This document shows, piece by piece, positions 38,001 through 44,149 of a stretch of 64,000 nt of DNA (its first letter is position 1; each line of letters opens with the position of its first letter). The notes under the pieces were generated by a model. The model worked only from the letters and a program-made list of their open reading frames with translations. It did no database searches and was not told the origin of the DNA. The stretch covers positions 3,007,001 to 3,071,000 of the forward strand of contig JBBBDQ010000750.1 of assembly GCA_037127315.1 (NCBI GenBank). The letters run 5' to 3'. A program made the position numbers and the translations under genes. Source of the stretch: Ascarosepion bandense. Taxonomy: Eukaryota; Mollusca; Cephalopoda; Sepiida; Sepiidae.

Positions 38001-40299
38001 TAATAGATAGCAACATCAGATACTATCTTTTCAGCTTAAAAATGCTAATTCAAACCAGCTACAGCTTTTTGGTTGACAGCATAAGCAACAAGTTCTTTAT
38101 AACTGTTGACTTCCTGTCTATAAATACCAATGTTCCCTACTTAATTTAATTGGTGAAATTTTCAGGAGCTGTGGGATGAGGAGTTTTTAATTATGGTAAG
38201 TTAATTGGGCTATACACACAAAGTTTTGAAGTTCAAACCATTTCAGTCTAACCGTCTTATGGTGTGGAGTTTTTGCTGTTGTAAACATTGTGAACTCCAA
38301 CTCTCATTTTAGGATGAGTGTATAATCTTAATAAAATATATTTGAATGAAATATATTATTTAAAAAAAAAATTTTTTTAACAGTATAGTTTTTAATTTTA
38401 TTTTTCTTATCTGATGATTTGCTATTTACTCAATATTTCAGATGGACAGTCTAACTGTATTTTTGTCAGTGCCCTGCATAAGTTGTTTCTTATTCTCATT
38501 TGCTGCTTTTGCTAGATTCATATTTTCTGTCTCTTAAATTGGATAAAGTAACTGCTCAAATATCTTTGTTCTCTAAACTCTACGAGAACAGGTTATAAAA
38601 ATTAACTGGTAAATCCTGTAAATAATAAAATTAAATTTTTTTTTTTTTTTTTTTTTTTTAAGCCATTTGAGTGCACATATACCTACAATCATTAAATGAT
38701 CAAAATGGTAAACTATTTGTTAAAAATGAGATCTAGTTTCTAATTATCCAATTGTTTTGAAGTGAAAATGTGGCAGTGACAAGAGACAAAAAGTTTTTAA
38801 AAAAAAAACAAAAGTCGGTCTGAAGTAACCAGTAAATAATAATTTCTCAGAACAAAGGAATTGTCTTTTATTTATATTGTATTGAATGCTAAAGATAGTT
38901 TTTTTTAATTTCAGAATTTATGTTGGTTGAAACTTTGCCAATCATTGATTAAATGACGAAAGAGTTAGGGTTTTCTCCTCAAATATTGAATCCACACTCC
39001 GATATATGGAGAAATGGCATTCACTTTGGCTTTGAAACCACTTGTCTCCTCTCCTTTCACCATCTCATCTTTTGAATATTATGTCAGTTGAGTAAGGAAC
39101 AAACACTAAAAAGAAAGGGGGTTTATTCTTTTTAATATAGTTTTTACTTGTACTTTTTCTTGTACTGGTAAAAAATTTTTTTTTTTTTTTTTTTTTTTTT
39201 CCATCTATTTTCATTATTTTTTTATTTTTTTTTTTTTTTAAATAATCTTAACACTTATTTCTCATTAGATATAACAAAGCATAGTTATTCATAAAGTTAA
39301 ATGCAATTCCACCAGAAATATATGGTTTATTTTAGTTTAATTTTCATCGTCCTTCTCCTAGTGCATTATTCCTGTGTGCATGTGGGTGTGCAATTAGATA
39401 TCCTAACATTTTAGTTTGGTATTTCAACAATCAAGTTTGTCATTCTTCCATTATCTCCTTATTTTCTATTCAGGCATTAAAGCAGCAGAGCCAAAAGAGA
39501 AAATCTGAATGTAAGTAATTTCTGCCAATTCCATCTTTAATGTGAAAGACAACCAACATGGCTTCATATTTATAGGCAGTGACATGGCTTCTAACTTTTT
39601 TTTCCCCTCTTTAACTCAAAGAGTATTTACTTTAGAGAAAAATTTTAAATAAACTCAATGTGTTCTATAATCTTTTATGGCCTTTGACTCTTTGAGTGAT
39701 TGATTTTTAGCCAAGTTCTTGGAAAATGAGAGCTGAACTAGCAATTTATTCTGTTGATGACTTTTAGATTTGAAAATTTCATTTTTGTATCTTTATAAAA
39801 TACAAGTGTGTGATATTTAATGAAAGAGAAGTTACCTAAATTACTTCAATTTTTTTTTTTTTTTTTTTTTTTTTTAATGAAAATGATTGAATACAATTAG
39901 CTTATTCTTACAGCATACGGAGTAAGCATTGTTTTAAATTTCCATTATGAAATACTAAAACTCCCCCCCCCCCCGAAAATTAATCTGTTTAACCAGAGTT
40001 TCTTAACTATATTGAATTTGTTTGTATTAATAAAAATTAGTTGAGCAGATGAAAAACGTTTTATTCTCTATCTAGCTGTCTAGACAAGGTAGTTTAAATG
40101 AACAGCATAATAAAAAGCACTTTACAAAACAATGTATTGCTGAAAATGTCTTGTACTAAAGTTTTATAGAAGAGGATTTTTACTACAATTTTGTTTACTC
40201 CATCTGTAGAGTGGGTATTGCTAATGTACAAGTTTTTTAGCAGATGTGAACATGAGAATTACTGTTCTTATTAAAGTATTTTTTTCTTTTTCAGTTTGA
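2032..40299 (+). CDS. BRMS1: BRMS1/BRMS1L-like Sin3-HDAC co-repressor subunit (nine coding exons)
   Basis: Coding exons are 2032-2125, 9152-9242, 27527-27654, 32585-32664, 33088-33184, 35998-36090, 36486-36550, 39474-39510 and 40295-40299. All junctions are GT-AG and in phase, giving 690 nt and 229 residues (human BRMS1 is 246). Residues 1-31 are an acidic Ser-rich start. Residues about 33-92 and 106-160 are coiled-coil Sds3-like segments ([31 protein letters not shown]). GPYIVYML (195-202) and EDWTHIKK (209-216) are family hallmarks. The end, QKRKSEF, resembles the short C terminus of BRMS1 rather than the longer BRMS1L tail. Basic runs at 173-178 and 186-189 may be nuclear signals. The family bridges Sin3 and HDACs in the nucleus to repress transcription. 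An in-frame ATG at 2047 is an alternative start. Confidence 0.93.
3931..4165. repeat. Foldback element with nested inverted repeats
   Basis: Outer arms at 3940-3963 and 4134-4159 are near-perfect reverse complements around the motif ACGTTGTGAATGTGAC. Inner arms at 3991-4005 and 4053-4067 are perfect 15-bp reverse complements. The right outer arm begins CTGAAGAAGGCC, a motif also found in the 30.7-kb foldback and at 31.5 and 31.9 kb. It is probably a terminal fragment of a Penelope-like or related element, but the class is not proved. Confidence 0.6.
4487..4640 (+). repeat. SINE with LINE-type 3' tail (family B), copy 1
   Basis: It starts TCTATTGAACAGGTGAAGAG and runs through CATCCCTTGTTC to a conserved 3' block at about 4571-4624, followed by an A-run. 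The same body recurs at 44.9-45.05 kb (minus) and twice at 55.36-55.66 kb (plus). The 3' block also matches the 3' end of the LINE at 40.9-43.5 kb. This copy lacks the 5' part present in the 55.46-kb copy. Confidence 0.75.
5440..5760 (-). mobile_element. LINE 3' relic
   Basis: Minus-strand translation at 5449-5646 contains [18 protein letters not shown], the end-of-ORF2 motif of APE-type LINEs. The equivalent in the 41-kb LINE reads ASLSLPYSCFPDGYNLQK. Upstream residues in the same reading (RLASRSRPF) align to the same LINE. It is a short, frame-broken fragment inside intron 1. Confidence 0.65.
9152..9242 (+). CDS. BRMS1: BRMS1-like coding exon 2
   Basis: Encodes residues 32-62, including [17 protein letters not shown] and [10 protein letters not shown], the start of the Sds3-like coiled coil (human BRMS1L has DCERRRMECL at this point). 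The acceptor AG is at 9150-9151 and the donor GT at 9243. The exon joins exon 1 and exon 3 in phase through split Glu and Arg codons. Confidence 0.92.
9357..9381. repeat. (AT)n microsatellite
   Basis: A pure alternating TA run after a short TGTG stretch, just downstream of exon 2. Confidence 0.9.
9504..9772 (-). repeat. tRNA-derived SINE (family A), copy 1
   Basis: Diverged copy of a roughly 290-bp repeat found about nine times in the window. Read on the minus strand it has a tRNA-like head, a central block including the reverse complement of ACCTAATTTGTCCTG, and an end matching CACTTAATTGACTG. It is head-adjacent to copy 2 in the opposite orientation. Confidence 0.75.
9783..9990 (+). repeat. 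tRNA-derived SINE (family A), copy 2, headless
   Basis: Plus-oriented copy starting in the body (GCATTCACTTCTGCAC) and running to GTGTATCACATAACTG. The tRNA-like head is missing. With copy 1 it forms an inverted pair separated by about ten bases. Confidence 0.75.
10008..10031. repeat. (TA)n microsatellite
   Basis: A short alternating TA run following SINE copy 2. Confidence 0.85.
10339..10641 (-). repeat. tRNA-derived SINE (family A), copy 3
   Basis: Nearly full-length minus-oriented copy. The plus strand runs from CAGTCAGTTAAGTGCCATAC to CCACTGTACCACAACGCA, the latter being the complement of the tRNA-like head. Confidence 0.8.
11868..12000 (-). repeat. SINE with tRNA-like head and hammerhead-like motif (family C), copy 1
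   Basis: On the minus strand there is an A-box-like TGTGCTAAGCGC (11996-11985), then a B-box-like GATTTCAATTC (11949-11939), then after about 26 bases a hammerhead-like fold at 11912-11869. The order and spacing match the copy at 30.55-30.68 kb. The Pol III head is inferred from the two boxes. It lies in BRMS1 intron 2, antisense to that gene. Confidence 0.65.
11869..11912 (-). ncRNA. Hammerhead ribozyme-like motif (G12 changed), likely inactive
   Basis: Reading the minus strand, stem I 5' strand is CTGCA (11912-11908) and core CTGATGA is 11907-11901. Stem II is GCTGT/ACAGT with loop GAT (11900-11888, one G-T pair). The next core bases are TAA instead of GAA (11887-11885). Stem III is ACA/TGT with loop GGAT (11884-11875), H17 is A (11874), and stem I 3' strand is TGCAG (11873-11869), pairing perfectly with CTGCA. 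All three stems form. The G12 change should abolish cleavage. Established: this layout is the type I hammerhead. Inferred: homology to the 30.6-kb motif. Confidence 0.65.
12655..12903. mobile_element. Palindromic MITE with terminal inverted repeats
   Basis: Terminal repeats of about 23 bp (TGTGGGGCTTGATACATTG and its complement at 12880-12902) enclose subterminal inverted repeats of about 35 bp (12720-12755 and 12832-12867). A CA microsatellite (about 12676-12718) sits just inside the left end and a G-run inside the right. A 4-bp flanking duplication AATG is possible on both sides. It has no coding capacity. It looks like a non-autonomous DNA transposon of unassigned superfamily. Confidence 0.75.
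13265..13500 (-). other. Unassigned coding-like fragment
   Basis: The minus-strand open frame at 13456-13265 encodes a 63-residue stretch of ordinary composition (for example [14 protein letters not shown] and [10 protein letters not shown]). It is unlike the low-complexity frames around it. I recognise no family, no splice context supports it as an exon, and the surrounding 12.2-13.2 kb also contains broken frames. It may be part of an old element. Confidence 0.25.
13800..14078 (+). repeat. LINE 5' UTR-like repeat, copy 1
   Basis: Matches 27905-28165 along most of its length, sharing phrases such as AGGGAGCCACCT versus ATGGAGCCACCTGTTGACC, CAACACACCA, GAGCTAGACAGGCAGT and CCAATCAACCAGCTGGTCA. 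At 28 kb the same sequence precedes a LINE ORF1, so it is interpreted as a detached LINE 5' leader. Here no ORF1 follows. Confidence 0.6.
14200..14590 (+). pseudogene. Mariner-family transposase relic, C-terminal part
   Basis: Frame-broken plus-strand remnants include [10 protein letters not shown], then [16 protein letters not shown] (14424-14471), the DxNPxD-type motif around the last catalytic acid of mariner transposases, then residues akin to [11 protein letters not shown]. In the second-acid region the sequence reads WHQHPAPDH where a related copy at 22.85 kb has WHQDSAPCH, so the catalytic Asp is lost. A GA repeat interrupts it. Confidence 0.65.
14622..14665. repeat. (AT)n microsatellite
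   Basis: A 44-bp alternating run immediately after the mariner relic. Confidence 0.9.
15160..15199. repeat. (TA)n microsatellite
   Basis: A 40-bp alternating run in BRMS1 intron 2. Confidence 0.9.
15480..16450 (-). mobile_element. Degraded LINE (reverse transcriptase to 3' end)
   Basis: The sequence parallels the 41-kb LINE in the same order. The 3' ORF end lies at about 15500-15720 (compare AAATATTTATAGAAAAGGC with AAGTATTTATAGAACAAAGG), and the segment around the reverse transcriptase GSILGP-type motif at about 16200-16260 (AGGAACAGTGGATCCAAG, GCCCTGGGGAGGATG). All frames are broken. It is an older or different subfamily than the 41-kb copy. Confidence 0.55.
17818..18112 (-). repeat. tRNA-derived SINE (family A), copy 4
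   Basis: Well-preserved minus-oriented copy. The complement of the B box is present as GAATTCGAGCTCGGCTCCCC near 18050, and the head complement ends in AATGCACCACAACACACTC. Confidence 0.85.
18323..18380. repeat. (TG)n(TA)n(CA)n compound microsatellite
   Basis: A TG run, then TA, then CA, so the whole block is self-complementary and could form a hairpin or cruciform. Confidence 0.9.
19265..20815 (-). mobile_element. Complete Tc1-like transposon with long terminal inverted repeats
   Basis: A 1551-bp element bounded by TA target-site duplications (19263-19264 and 20816-20817). Its inverted repeats are about 215 bp (19265-19480 and about 20605-20815), starting ACTCCCGATCAAAAATTTAAG on the left and mirrored on the right. 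The internal gene is a broken minus-strand transposase. Ends and duplications are intact, so only the transposase is dead. It lies in BRMS1 intron 2. Confidence 0.9.
19520..20526 (-). pseudogene. Tc1-like transposase pseudogene
   Basis: The start codon is at 20526-20524 ([14 protein letters not shown]), followed by an indel and a TAA stop near 20477. The helix-turn-helix part ([20 protein letters not shown]) and paired-like region read on from 20468 to about 20142. Catalytic segments follow: FSDEKKF with the first Asp (near 20090), and [14 protein letters not shown] with the Glu of a DD34E triad (near 19720). At the second Asp, the usual QDNAAIH reads [10 protein letters not shown] (near 19830), so the catalytic Asp is Asn. 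Stops, frameshifts and this substitution make it non-functional. Confidence 0.88.
21190..21660. repeat. Long CA / TATACACA microsatellite
   Basis: About 400 bp of ACACAC interspersed with TATACA units. Open frames across it encode only Thr-His or Val-Cys dipeptide runs and are not genes. Confidence 0.95.
21755..22200. other. C-rich, G-poor unassigned stretch
   Basis: The plus strand is rich in C and A and unusually poor in G, with phrases such as CACCCAACCCAACACC. No open frame or known repeat is recognised. It directly follows the CA microsatellite. Confidence 0.4.
22521..22563. repeat. Short hairpin (about 18-bp arms)
   Basis: The left arm TTTTGAATGGGTTTTTAG (22521-22538) pairs with the right arm (22545-22563), which carries one extra A. 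The loop is six bases. Confidence 0.8.
22685..22960 (+). pseudogene. Mariner-family transposase relic
   Basis: Plus-strand fragments read [14 protein letters not shown], then in another frame [20 protein letters not shown]. The second part is the segment around the second catalytic Asp of mariner transposases. It belongs to the same family as the relic at 14.2-14.6 kb, retaining the Asp which that copy lost. Ends are not identifiable. Confidence 0.65.
23600..24240 (+). pseudogene. Penelope-like element relic, RT end to GIY-YIG domain
   Basis: Plus-strand fragments in order: [10 protein letters not shown] and [12 protein letters not shown] (23605-23690), a Cys-rich linker [16 protein letters not shown] (about 23775-23820), HIGCTKNTF (GIY-YIG-like, about 23870), then [21 protein letters not shown] (about 23956-24015) and a hydrophobic tail to about 24240. 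This order, with a Cys-rich linker before GIY-YIG, is typical of Penelope-like retroelements. Frames shift several times, so it is dead. Confidence 0.7.
24350..24376. repeat. (TA)n microsatellite
   Basis: A short alternating run after the Penelope-like relic. Confidence 0.85.
25097..25144. repeat. (TA)n(CA)n microsatellite
   Basis: An alternating TA run passing into CA. Confidence 0.9.
26820..27108 (-). repeat. tRNA-derived SINE (family A), copy 5, rearranged head
   Basis: Minus-oriented body from AGTCAGTCACTTAAGTGCC. At the 3' end on the plus strand, after ACCGGAATTTGAACTGAATTC, the head is replaced by about 35 bases matching the body in the opposite orientation. This suggests an inverted join or template switch. 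Confidence 0.7.
27527..27654 (+). CDS. BRMS1: BRMS1-like coding exon 3
   Basis: Encodes residues 63-104 plus split codons: [20 protein letters not shown] then [19 protein letters not shown]. It aligns to LYKERLSQVDAKLQEV of human BRMS1L. The acceptor ends at 27526 and the donor GTAAAG starts at 27655. Confidence 0.95.
27905..28480 (+). mobile_element. LINE 5' untranslated region
   Basis: GC-richer leader sharing its first 260 bases with 13800-14078. It then runs without interruption into the ORF1 relic below, so it is read as the LINE's 5' leader. Confidence 0.6.
28480..29880 (+). pseudogene. LINE ORF1 (gag-like, CCHC zinc knuckles) pseudogene
   Basis: Successive plus-strand fragments follow the ORF1 order of I/Jockey-type LINEs: [23 protein letters not shown] then VKKLQNGN (28609-28690), a [16 protein letters not shown] segment, then [20 protein letters not shown] and [14 protein letters not shown] (about 28997-29130) with CCHC-type spacing, and [19 protein letters not shown] Lys/Asn-rich tail follows to about 29880. 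Multiple frameshifts and stops break it. ORF1 proteins of this type bind LINE RNA. No endonuclease or RT follows. Confidence 0.75.
29975..30262 (+). pseudogene. Penelope-like or LINE C-terminal fragment
   Basis: One open frame (from 30019) reads [12 protein letters not shown], then [35 protein letters not shown] and IYIKSRKPA. The pattern of His, then a hydrophobic FTIL block, then [14 protein letters not shown] resembles the extreme C terminus of GIY-YIG-bearing retroelement proteins (LESLFIKxxKP-type). It ends at a T-run. The class assignment is tentative. Confidence 0.5.
30545..30680 (+). repeat. SINE with tRNA-like head and hammerhead-like motif (family C), copy 2
   Basis: The A-box TGGCCCAGAGG is at 30553-30563 and the B-box GTTTCAATCC at 30595-30604, 42 bases apart as in tRNA genes. 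After 22 bases comes a hammerhead-like fold at 30627-30676, then a TA run. The same order is found on the minus strand at 11.87-12.0 kb. Pol III transcription is inferred from the boxes. Confidence 0.75.
30627..30676 (+). ncRNA. Hammerhead ribozyme-like motif (G8 changed), likely inactive
   Basis: Stem I 5' strand is TAACCGTA (30627-30634) and the core is CTGATAA (30635-30641, A in place of G8). Stem II is GCTGT/ACAGC with loop GAT (30642-30654) and core GAA is 30655-30657. Stem III is ACA/TGT with loop GATC (30658-30667), C17 is 30668 and stem I 3' strand is TGCTGTTG (30669-30676). Stem I pairs with one mismatch and two G-T pairs, and stems II and III are perfect. The predicted cleavage site follows C17. 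G8 is essential in known hammerheads, so this copy is probably dead. Confidence 0.72.
30724..30823. repeat. Foldback repeat around a CTGAAGAAG loop
   Basis: Arms of about 38 bp (30724-30761 and 30784-30823) are near-perfect reverse complements, starting AGAACAAGTAAGAAAAAAGT. The loop contains CTCTGAAGAAGCTTG, related to the motif in the 4.1-kb and 62.5-kb foldbacks. Confidence 0.75.
31297..31372 (+). repeat. Possible truncated SINE head
   Basis: TGGCCCAGTGGATAAAAGCA (from 31305) is a perfect A-box match and resembles the head of the 30.55-kb SINE. No convincing B box follows before an A-run, so only a fragment is claimed. Confidence 0.35.
32298..32331. repeat. (CA)n microsatellite
   Basis: A 34-bp run upstream of exon 4. 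Confidence 0.9.
32585..32664 (+). CDS. BRMS1: BRMS1-like coding exon 4
   Basis: Encodes residues 106-131 after a split Gly: [18 protein letters not shown] then ARQNME. It is equivalent to IYRELCLESVKNKYECE in human BRMS1L. The acceptor TTCAG ends at 32584, the donor GTAAGT starts at 32665, and the exon ends in phase 0. Confidence 0.94.
33088..33184 (+). CDS. BRMS1: BRMS1-like coding exon 5
   Basis: Encodes residues 132-163: [18 protein letters not shown] then [14 protein letters not shown]. This is the most conserved coiled-coil part of the family. The acceptor TTTTCAG ends at 33087 and the donor GTAATT starts at 33185. Intron 4 is only 423 bp. Confidence 0.96.
34264..34298. repeat. (AT)n microsatellite
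   Basis: An alternating run in intron 5. Confidence 0.9.
34933..34963. repeat. (AT)n microsatellite
   Basis: An alternating run in intron 5, about 80 bp before a CA run. Confidence 0.9.
35045..35079. repeat. (CA)n microsatellite
   Basis: A 35-bp CA run in intron 5. Confidence 0.9.
35998..36090 (+). CDS. BRMS1: BRMS1-like coding exon 6
   Basis: Encodes residues 165-194 after a split Asp: [20 protein letters not shown] then [10 protein letters not shown], matching ELWNDELQSRKKRKDPFSP of human BRMS1L. The basic runs may be nuclear-localisation signals. The acceptor ends at 35997 and the donor GTATCC starts at 36091. Confidence 0.93.
36486..36550 (+). CDS. BRMS1: BRMS1-like coding exon 7
   Basis: Encodes residues 196-216: [20 protein letters not shown] plus Lys, the family signature PYIVYML followed by an acidic stretch and DW. 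The acceptor CTTAG ends at 36485 and the donor GTAAGT starts at 36551. The exon ends in phase 0, so it could join either the 37845 alternative exon or exon 8. Confidence 0.95.
37027..37320 (+). repeat. tRNA-derived SINE (family A), copy 6, sense orientation
   Basis: The clearest plus-oriented copy. The head is ATGGATATCGGCTCAGAACG with a B-box-like GAGTTTGAATTCC near 37070, then a body through GACAGATTGGGTTCTATAGC and an end GTATCACATATGGCACTTAA. The A-box part is truncated. In other copies the B box reads GAGTTCGAATTCC. Confidence 0.85.
37845..37874 (+). CDS. Possible alternative BRMS1-like terminal exon
   Basis: A strong pyrimidine tract ends in TTCTAG at 37839-37844. In the phase set by exon 7, the next codons give AKYSKLIHQ and then TAG. 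Splicing here would replace the KRKSEF tail. This is seen only as sequence potential; no transcript evidence is available. Confidence 0.25.
   Translation, partial: AKYSKLIHQ
39474..39510 (+). CDS. BRMS1: BRMS1-like coding exon 8
   Basis: Encodes residues 217-228 ([12 protein letters not shown]) plus the first base of the last codon. It compares well with the KARAAVSPQKRKS end of human BRMS1. The acceptor TTCAG ends at 39473 and the donor GTAAGT starts at 39511. Confidence 0.85.
40295..40299 (+). CDS. BRMS1: BRMS1-like coding exon 9: two bases plus stop
   Basis: The acceptor TTTTTCAG ends at 40294. The exon contributes TT to complete Phe229 and then TGA at 40297-40299. The rest of the exon is 3' UTR. 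Candidate polyadenylation signals AATAAA lie at 40385-40390 and 40590-40595. Reading on past the TGA in another phase gives a longer frame that is not the protein. Confidence 0.75.
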
Positions 40300-40620
40300 C
40301 GAGGCTAAACATCAGTATTTGCTAAAACCATCCAAAAAGATGTTAAAATCTGTGATCTCCATGATGTTTCATCAATACATGTGGAATAAAATAATGCTGA
40401 ATCTTTTTCTTTGCACTTTAACATCTCTCACTATTTTGGAAAGGGTGTTAATATAAAGCTTCCTCATGAGAGAGAGAAAAAAAAAATCATTGGCGGGTGG
40501 GGGTGTACAAACCCATGGTAAATAGATAAAAAAAAATCATCATCATCAGATTAACTACCATAAACCATTTAAATTTTCATCTTGCGATAAATAAATTAAA
40601 AAAAAAAAATGGCCATTCAG
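40300..40620 (+). other. Probable BRMS1-like 3' UTR
   Basis: AT-rich sequence after the stop with AATAAA at 40385 and 40590, the latter shortly before an A-run. The true end of the transcript cannot be fixed from sequence alone. Confidence 0.5.
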
Positions 40621-40789
40621 CTGTCATCAAAACTGACAATTATGGGACATTTGGGATTTAATAAACTGGTTTTCTTCCTGTTGCTATAGTAACTTTTTTT
40701 TCTTTTTCTGATGTGACTGTTTCTGTCTTGTATTCTCATTTTTTTTTTTCTGTAAATTATTTGTTTCGCCCACCATCTTTTCAGATTCT

Positions 40790-40790
40790 A

Positions 40791-40823
<33 letters not shown>

Positions 40824-40847
40824 TATATATATATATACACACACACG
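40790..40847. repeat. (AT)n(CA)n compound microsatellite
   Basis: Two TA runs each followed by CA, ending before a G-run. Confidence 0.9.
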
Positions 40848-40933
40848 ATATGGGGGGGGTGCTTGTGCAAACATTTTTCTGAAACTTCTAAATCTAAAAA
40901 GCTTCTAAAATCCTTACATGTGAAGAATTTTTT

Positions 40934-43545
40934 TTTTTTTAATCATTTCACCCCCGAGCAAGGTGGAAACACCACTGATGTGCAGGGGGCTACATAAATG
41001 TAAAAAGGTTAATTAGAAAAGAGTGAGGAGTACAAACTAGTTAGAAAGGAACAATAGAAAGCTGAGAAAGCAGGTGCGATGACAGATACATAGGTGGGGA
41101 GAGAGCTAGAGTCCAGTGGTTAATAGATAAGTATTGACTTTGCATTTAAATTTTTGGAGATTGTAGCCGTCAGGAAAGCAAGAATACGGGAGCGAGAGAG
41201 AAGCTGCAGGAGTAGAATTGTCGTCTGCGATTTGGCTAACCTGTCTGAATGGGTGGGACCCAGTTGCGAGTCTGGTTGCACGAGTAAACACCTGTTGAGG
41301 AGGCACCAGTGACTTAAGTTTGTCTGAGCAGAAGCCATGAAAGTATTTATAGAACAAAGGGAGGCCACATTTCAACGATAGGGAAGTGGCTGCAGTCGAG
41401 CTACAGACTACTTTGGAGCCTGTCGAGAACGGCAGGGACACCTGACCATAAATGGCAGCAGTACTCCATGCACGGACGGATGGTTGACTTGTATATATGC
41501 AGGATGGATTCAGGTGGAAAAAATATCCTGGATCGACATAGTGACCCAACCTTCTTAGCAGTAGATTTTGTTATGGATTCAATATAGTGGTTCCATTTGA
41601 GTCTGAGGACAGGGTAAGTCCGAGGAGGCGTAGTGTATTACTCTTCGGGAGAATCGCTTGGTCCATGCTTATGGGAGGCAGGAGAGGTTGCCTGTAATGG
41701 TTGACAGACAACAGCTTGGTCTTGGTCTTAGATGAAGTGAAGTTGACAAACCACTTCTTGCCCCAGTTCACCACAGAGTGTAGATCCCGCTCAAGGTCAG
41801 CAGCGATATTATGCCTGTCCGCCACGACAGCTTTCTTACTGGTGCGGGAGTATATTGTAGTGTCATCTGCATAGATGCCTACTTGGGACTTGATCTCATC
41901 TGGGAGGTCATTGATGAAAATAAGGAAGAGCATCGGCCCCAGGATAGAGCCCTGTGGGACACCAGCATTCGTGCTGTAGGACGAAGGGGCACACCCATTC
42001 AGAACGACCTTCATTTTGTGGTTATTTAAGAAAGATTGGGTTAGGTCAAGCAGGCGACCAGTAATACCATAACCATGTAGTTTGCATAGGAGGCCAGAGT
42101 GCCAAAGCCTTGGAGATGTCCAGAGCAACCCCGCAAGCCTCGTCAGACTCATCAAGGGCCTGTAGCGTGTACTCCATTACGGTTGTTAGCAGGTCGGCCG
42201 TGGACCTGGCAAAGCGGAATCCATATTGCCTGTCGGAGAACAGTTTGTGGCCGATGCGATGAACTATTTTGGCATTGATTATAGCCTCGAATACTTCCCC
42301 GAATATCGGTAGAAGACTGATAGGGCGATAGTTGGATGGGTCCGAGGGTTCACCACAATTCTTAAATACAGGAACGACTGAAGAGAACTTCCAGCATGCA
42401 GGAAAGCAGGAAGCAGAAAGGCAGTAGTTAAATAGTTTAGAGAGGACAGGGGAAAGTTCAGGTGCACACCTCTTAAGGACTATCACCGGGATTCCATCGT
42501 CTCCACACGCCTTATGGGGGGGGGGGTCGAGTTTTGAAATTACTCTGGATACTACTCTCGGGGTAATATATACGTCGTGCAGTTTGGCCTCAGTTCTATT
42601 AGGGAAGTCGGGTGGGTGTACTCTGGACGAGTTCGATGAGAATCTGTGGACAAAGCACTCAGCTTTGTCCGCAGATAACATGAGAACCTCAAATCCATGG
42701 ATTAAAGGAGGTATTGAGGATTTCCTATTGTTGAGCACTCATTTACAAATCCTCCTGCGGTCAGCTATGTGCTGTCACATTCTCTCAGCAAACAACTATT
42801 TGGCGTCATTTAGGGTTCTCTTGCACTCATTGTGAGCAGATGTGAACAGGTGCCTATTGTGATCAGTTGACTGTCTCCGGAATAGACGGAAGTAATGGTT
42901 CCTGTGGGCAATGGCAGCTGAGCAGGCCGGAGAGAACCACGGAAAGGAATGAGGTTTTAAGCAATACTTCCTGGTGGGTATGAAGGCATCAATGCCAGCT
43001 TTCACCCATGACAAGACCGACCTCAGAGGCACAGTCATCAACTGAGAGGTCGAACACTTTTCCCCAAAGGACGTCGCAGAGGAAATCGCAAAAGGCATCC
43101 CAGTCAGCTTTTTGGTAGAGGTAGGGGGCTCCTGGGGGGAGTGAGATTGGAAAGAAATACTGAGAGAGACTACAGCGTGGTCGGAGTTGCCGAGAGGGTA
43201 AAGCTGCAAGACTTGACAGGCGTCGGGTGCAGAGCTGAAACATATCTAGCAGTGCGGAATGACCCAAGGGAGTGCTTGGGAAGCGAGTGGGGAAGTCCAC
43301 CACTTGCGTAAGGGCTTGGGAAATAGCAAAGTTCATGGCGTGAATGCCCGCTGGATCAGTAACGGCATTTTCAAGCCACTCAAGAGTGATGGGCATTGAG
43401 GTCTCCAAATACAAATATGTGGGCGAATGAGTGATAGGAAATAGCCTTATCTGTCGTCAGCAATGCTATCTAGTAGGGAGCAGTCAGGAGAGGAGGAAGA
43501 ACGGTAAAGAAAGAATAGGTTTTCTGCTATTGCTGTTTCCACGGT
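40934..43545 (-). mobile_element. APE-type LINE, 5'-truncated, with reverse transcriptase
   Basis: Minus-strand pieces follow ORF2 order: the endonuclease GDLNAH-type motif (about 43400), VVDFPTRFPSTPLGHSALLD (about 43300), then RT motifs NYRPISLLPIFGEVFEAII (about 42330), SFLNNHKMKVVLNG, AGVPQGSILGPMLFLIFINDL (about 41930) and YADDTT catalytic box (about 41850), then ASLSLPYSCFPDGYNLQK and the stop near 41106. A short 3' UTR and an A-run (T-run on plus) end it at about 40934. At least four frame changes (for example near 42100) make it dead, though the catalytic motifs persist. It lies between the two convergent genes. Confidence 0.88.
40941..40998 (-). repeat. LINE 3' tail shared with SINE family B
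   Basis: On the minus strand this reads GTAGCCCCCTGCACATCAGT, then CACCTTGCTC and GATTAAAA. The same block closes the SINEs at 4.49-4.64, 44.88-45.05 and 55.46-55.65 kb. Confidence 0.8.
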
Positions 43546-43946
43546 TAGTAAAAAAAAAAAAGAAAAAAACTGCAGCTCTTCAAGTAAAGAAAATTTAAAT
43601 CTCAACACAAACAGTAGGCAAAGAGTTACTTAATTGTCATAGCTTTGAAGATGAAAAATTTGATCAAAAAAAAAAAAAAAAAAAAATTGTGGCTGTATCT
43701 AGATTTCATTTTGACAAAACAAAAAAAACCTCAGCTTAACATACAAAATATTCTAGGAGTAGTGCTGGAAACTCCTTGACCCAATCTACTCTCCCAAATC
43801 AATCTTTTGGAAGGTGCTTATTGAAATACTGTGGAACAAGCCAAGAATTTTTCAGCAGCTCCGCCTAAAAAAAAAAAAAAAAAAGTTCTTTAGTTTACTT
43901 TCTTTTAATGTCATTAAAGATGATATACATGATAATGATGGAATGT

Positions 43947-44149
43947 TTAGTGTTGACCACTTGGATGGTCTTGAGCTTTAGGGGGTGAAGGAGTATTACC
44001 GCGAGCCTTGCGCTGAGCAACTACAAATTCTGAGTATTCAACATAACCATCACCAGTTAAATCATCTTCTTTTAATACAGCATCAACAATTTCAGCTATT
44101 TCTTCATCGGACAGAGTACGTACTGGCTGTGCTGGATCATGGTGCCCTT
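43947..44149 (-). CDS. MCFD2: MCFD2-like coding exon 3: second EF hand and C-terminal tail
   Basis: Encodes residues 190-255 to TAA at 43949-43947: VRTLSDEEIAEIVDAVLKED, then the loop DLTGDGYVEYSE, then the tail VAQRKARGNTPSPPKAQDHP. Human MCFD2 stops a few residues after the EF loop, so the tail is an extension. A variant polyadenylation signal ATTAAA lies on the minus strand at 43909-43904. Confidence 0.92.

Larger units (their letters stand above)
36551..39473 (+). other. BRMS1-like intron 7
   Basis: Contains SINE-A copy 6 (37027-37320), a possible alternative terminal exon at 37845-37874, and long T-runs near 38.64, 39.18 and 39.22 kb. Otherwise it is featureless AT-rich DNA. Confidence 0.65.

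Noticed and set aside
40299..40456. A longer C terminus for the BRMS1-like protein through exon 9 (LLKPSKKMLKSV...)
   Set aside because: It appears only if one base is miscounted at the 39510/40295 junction. The correct phase gives Phe and then TGA.
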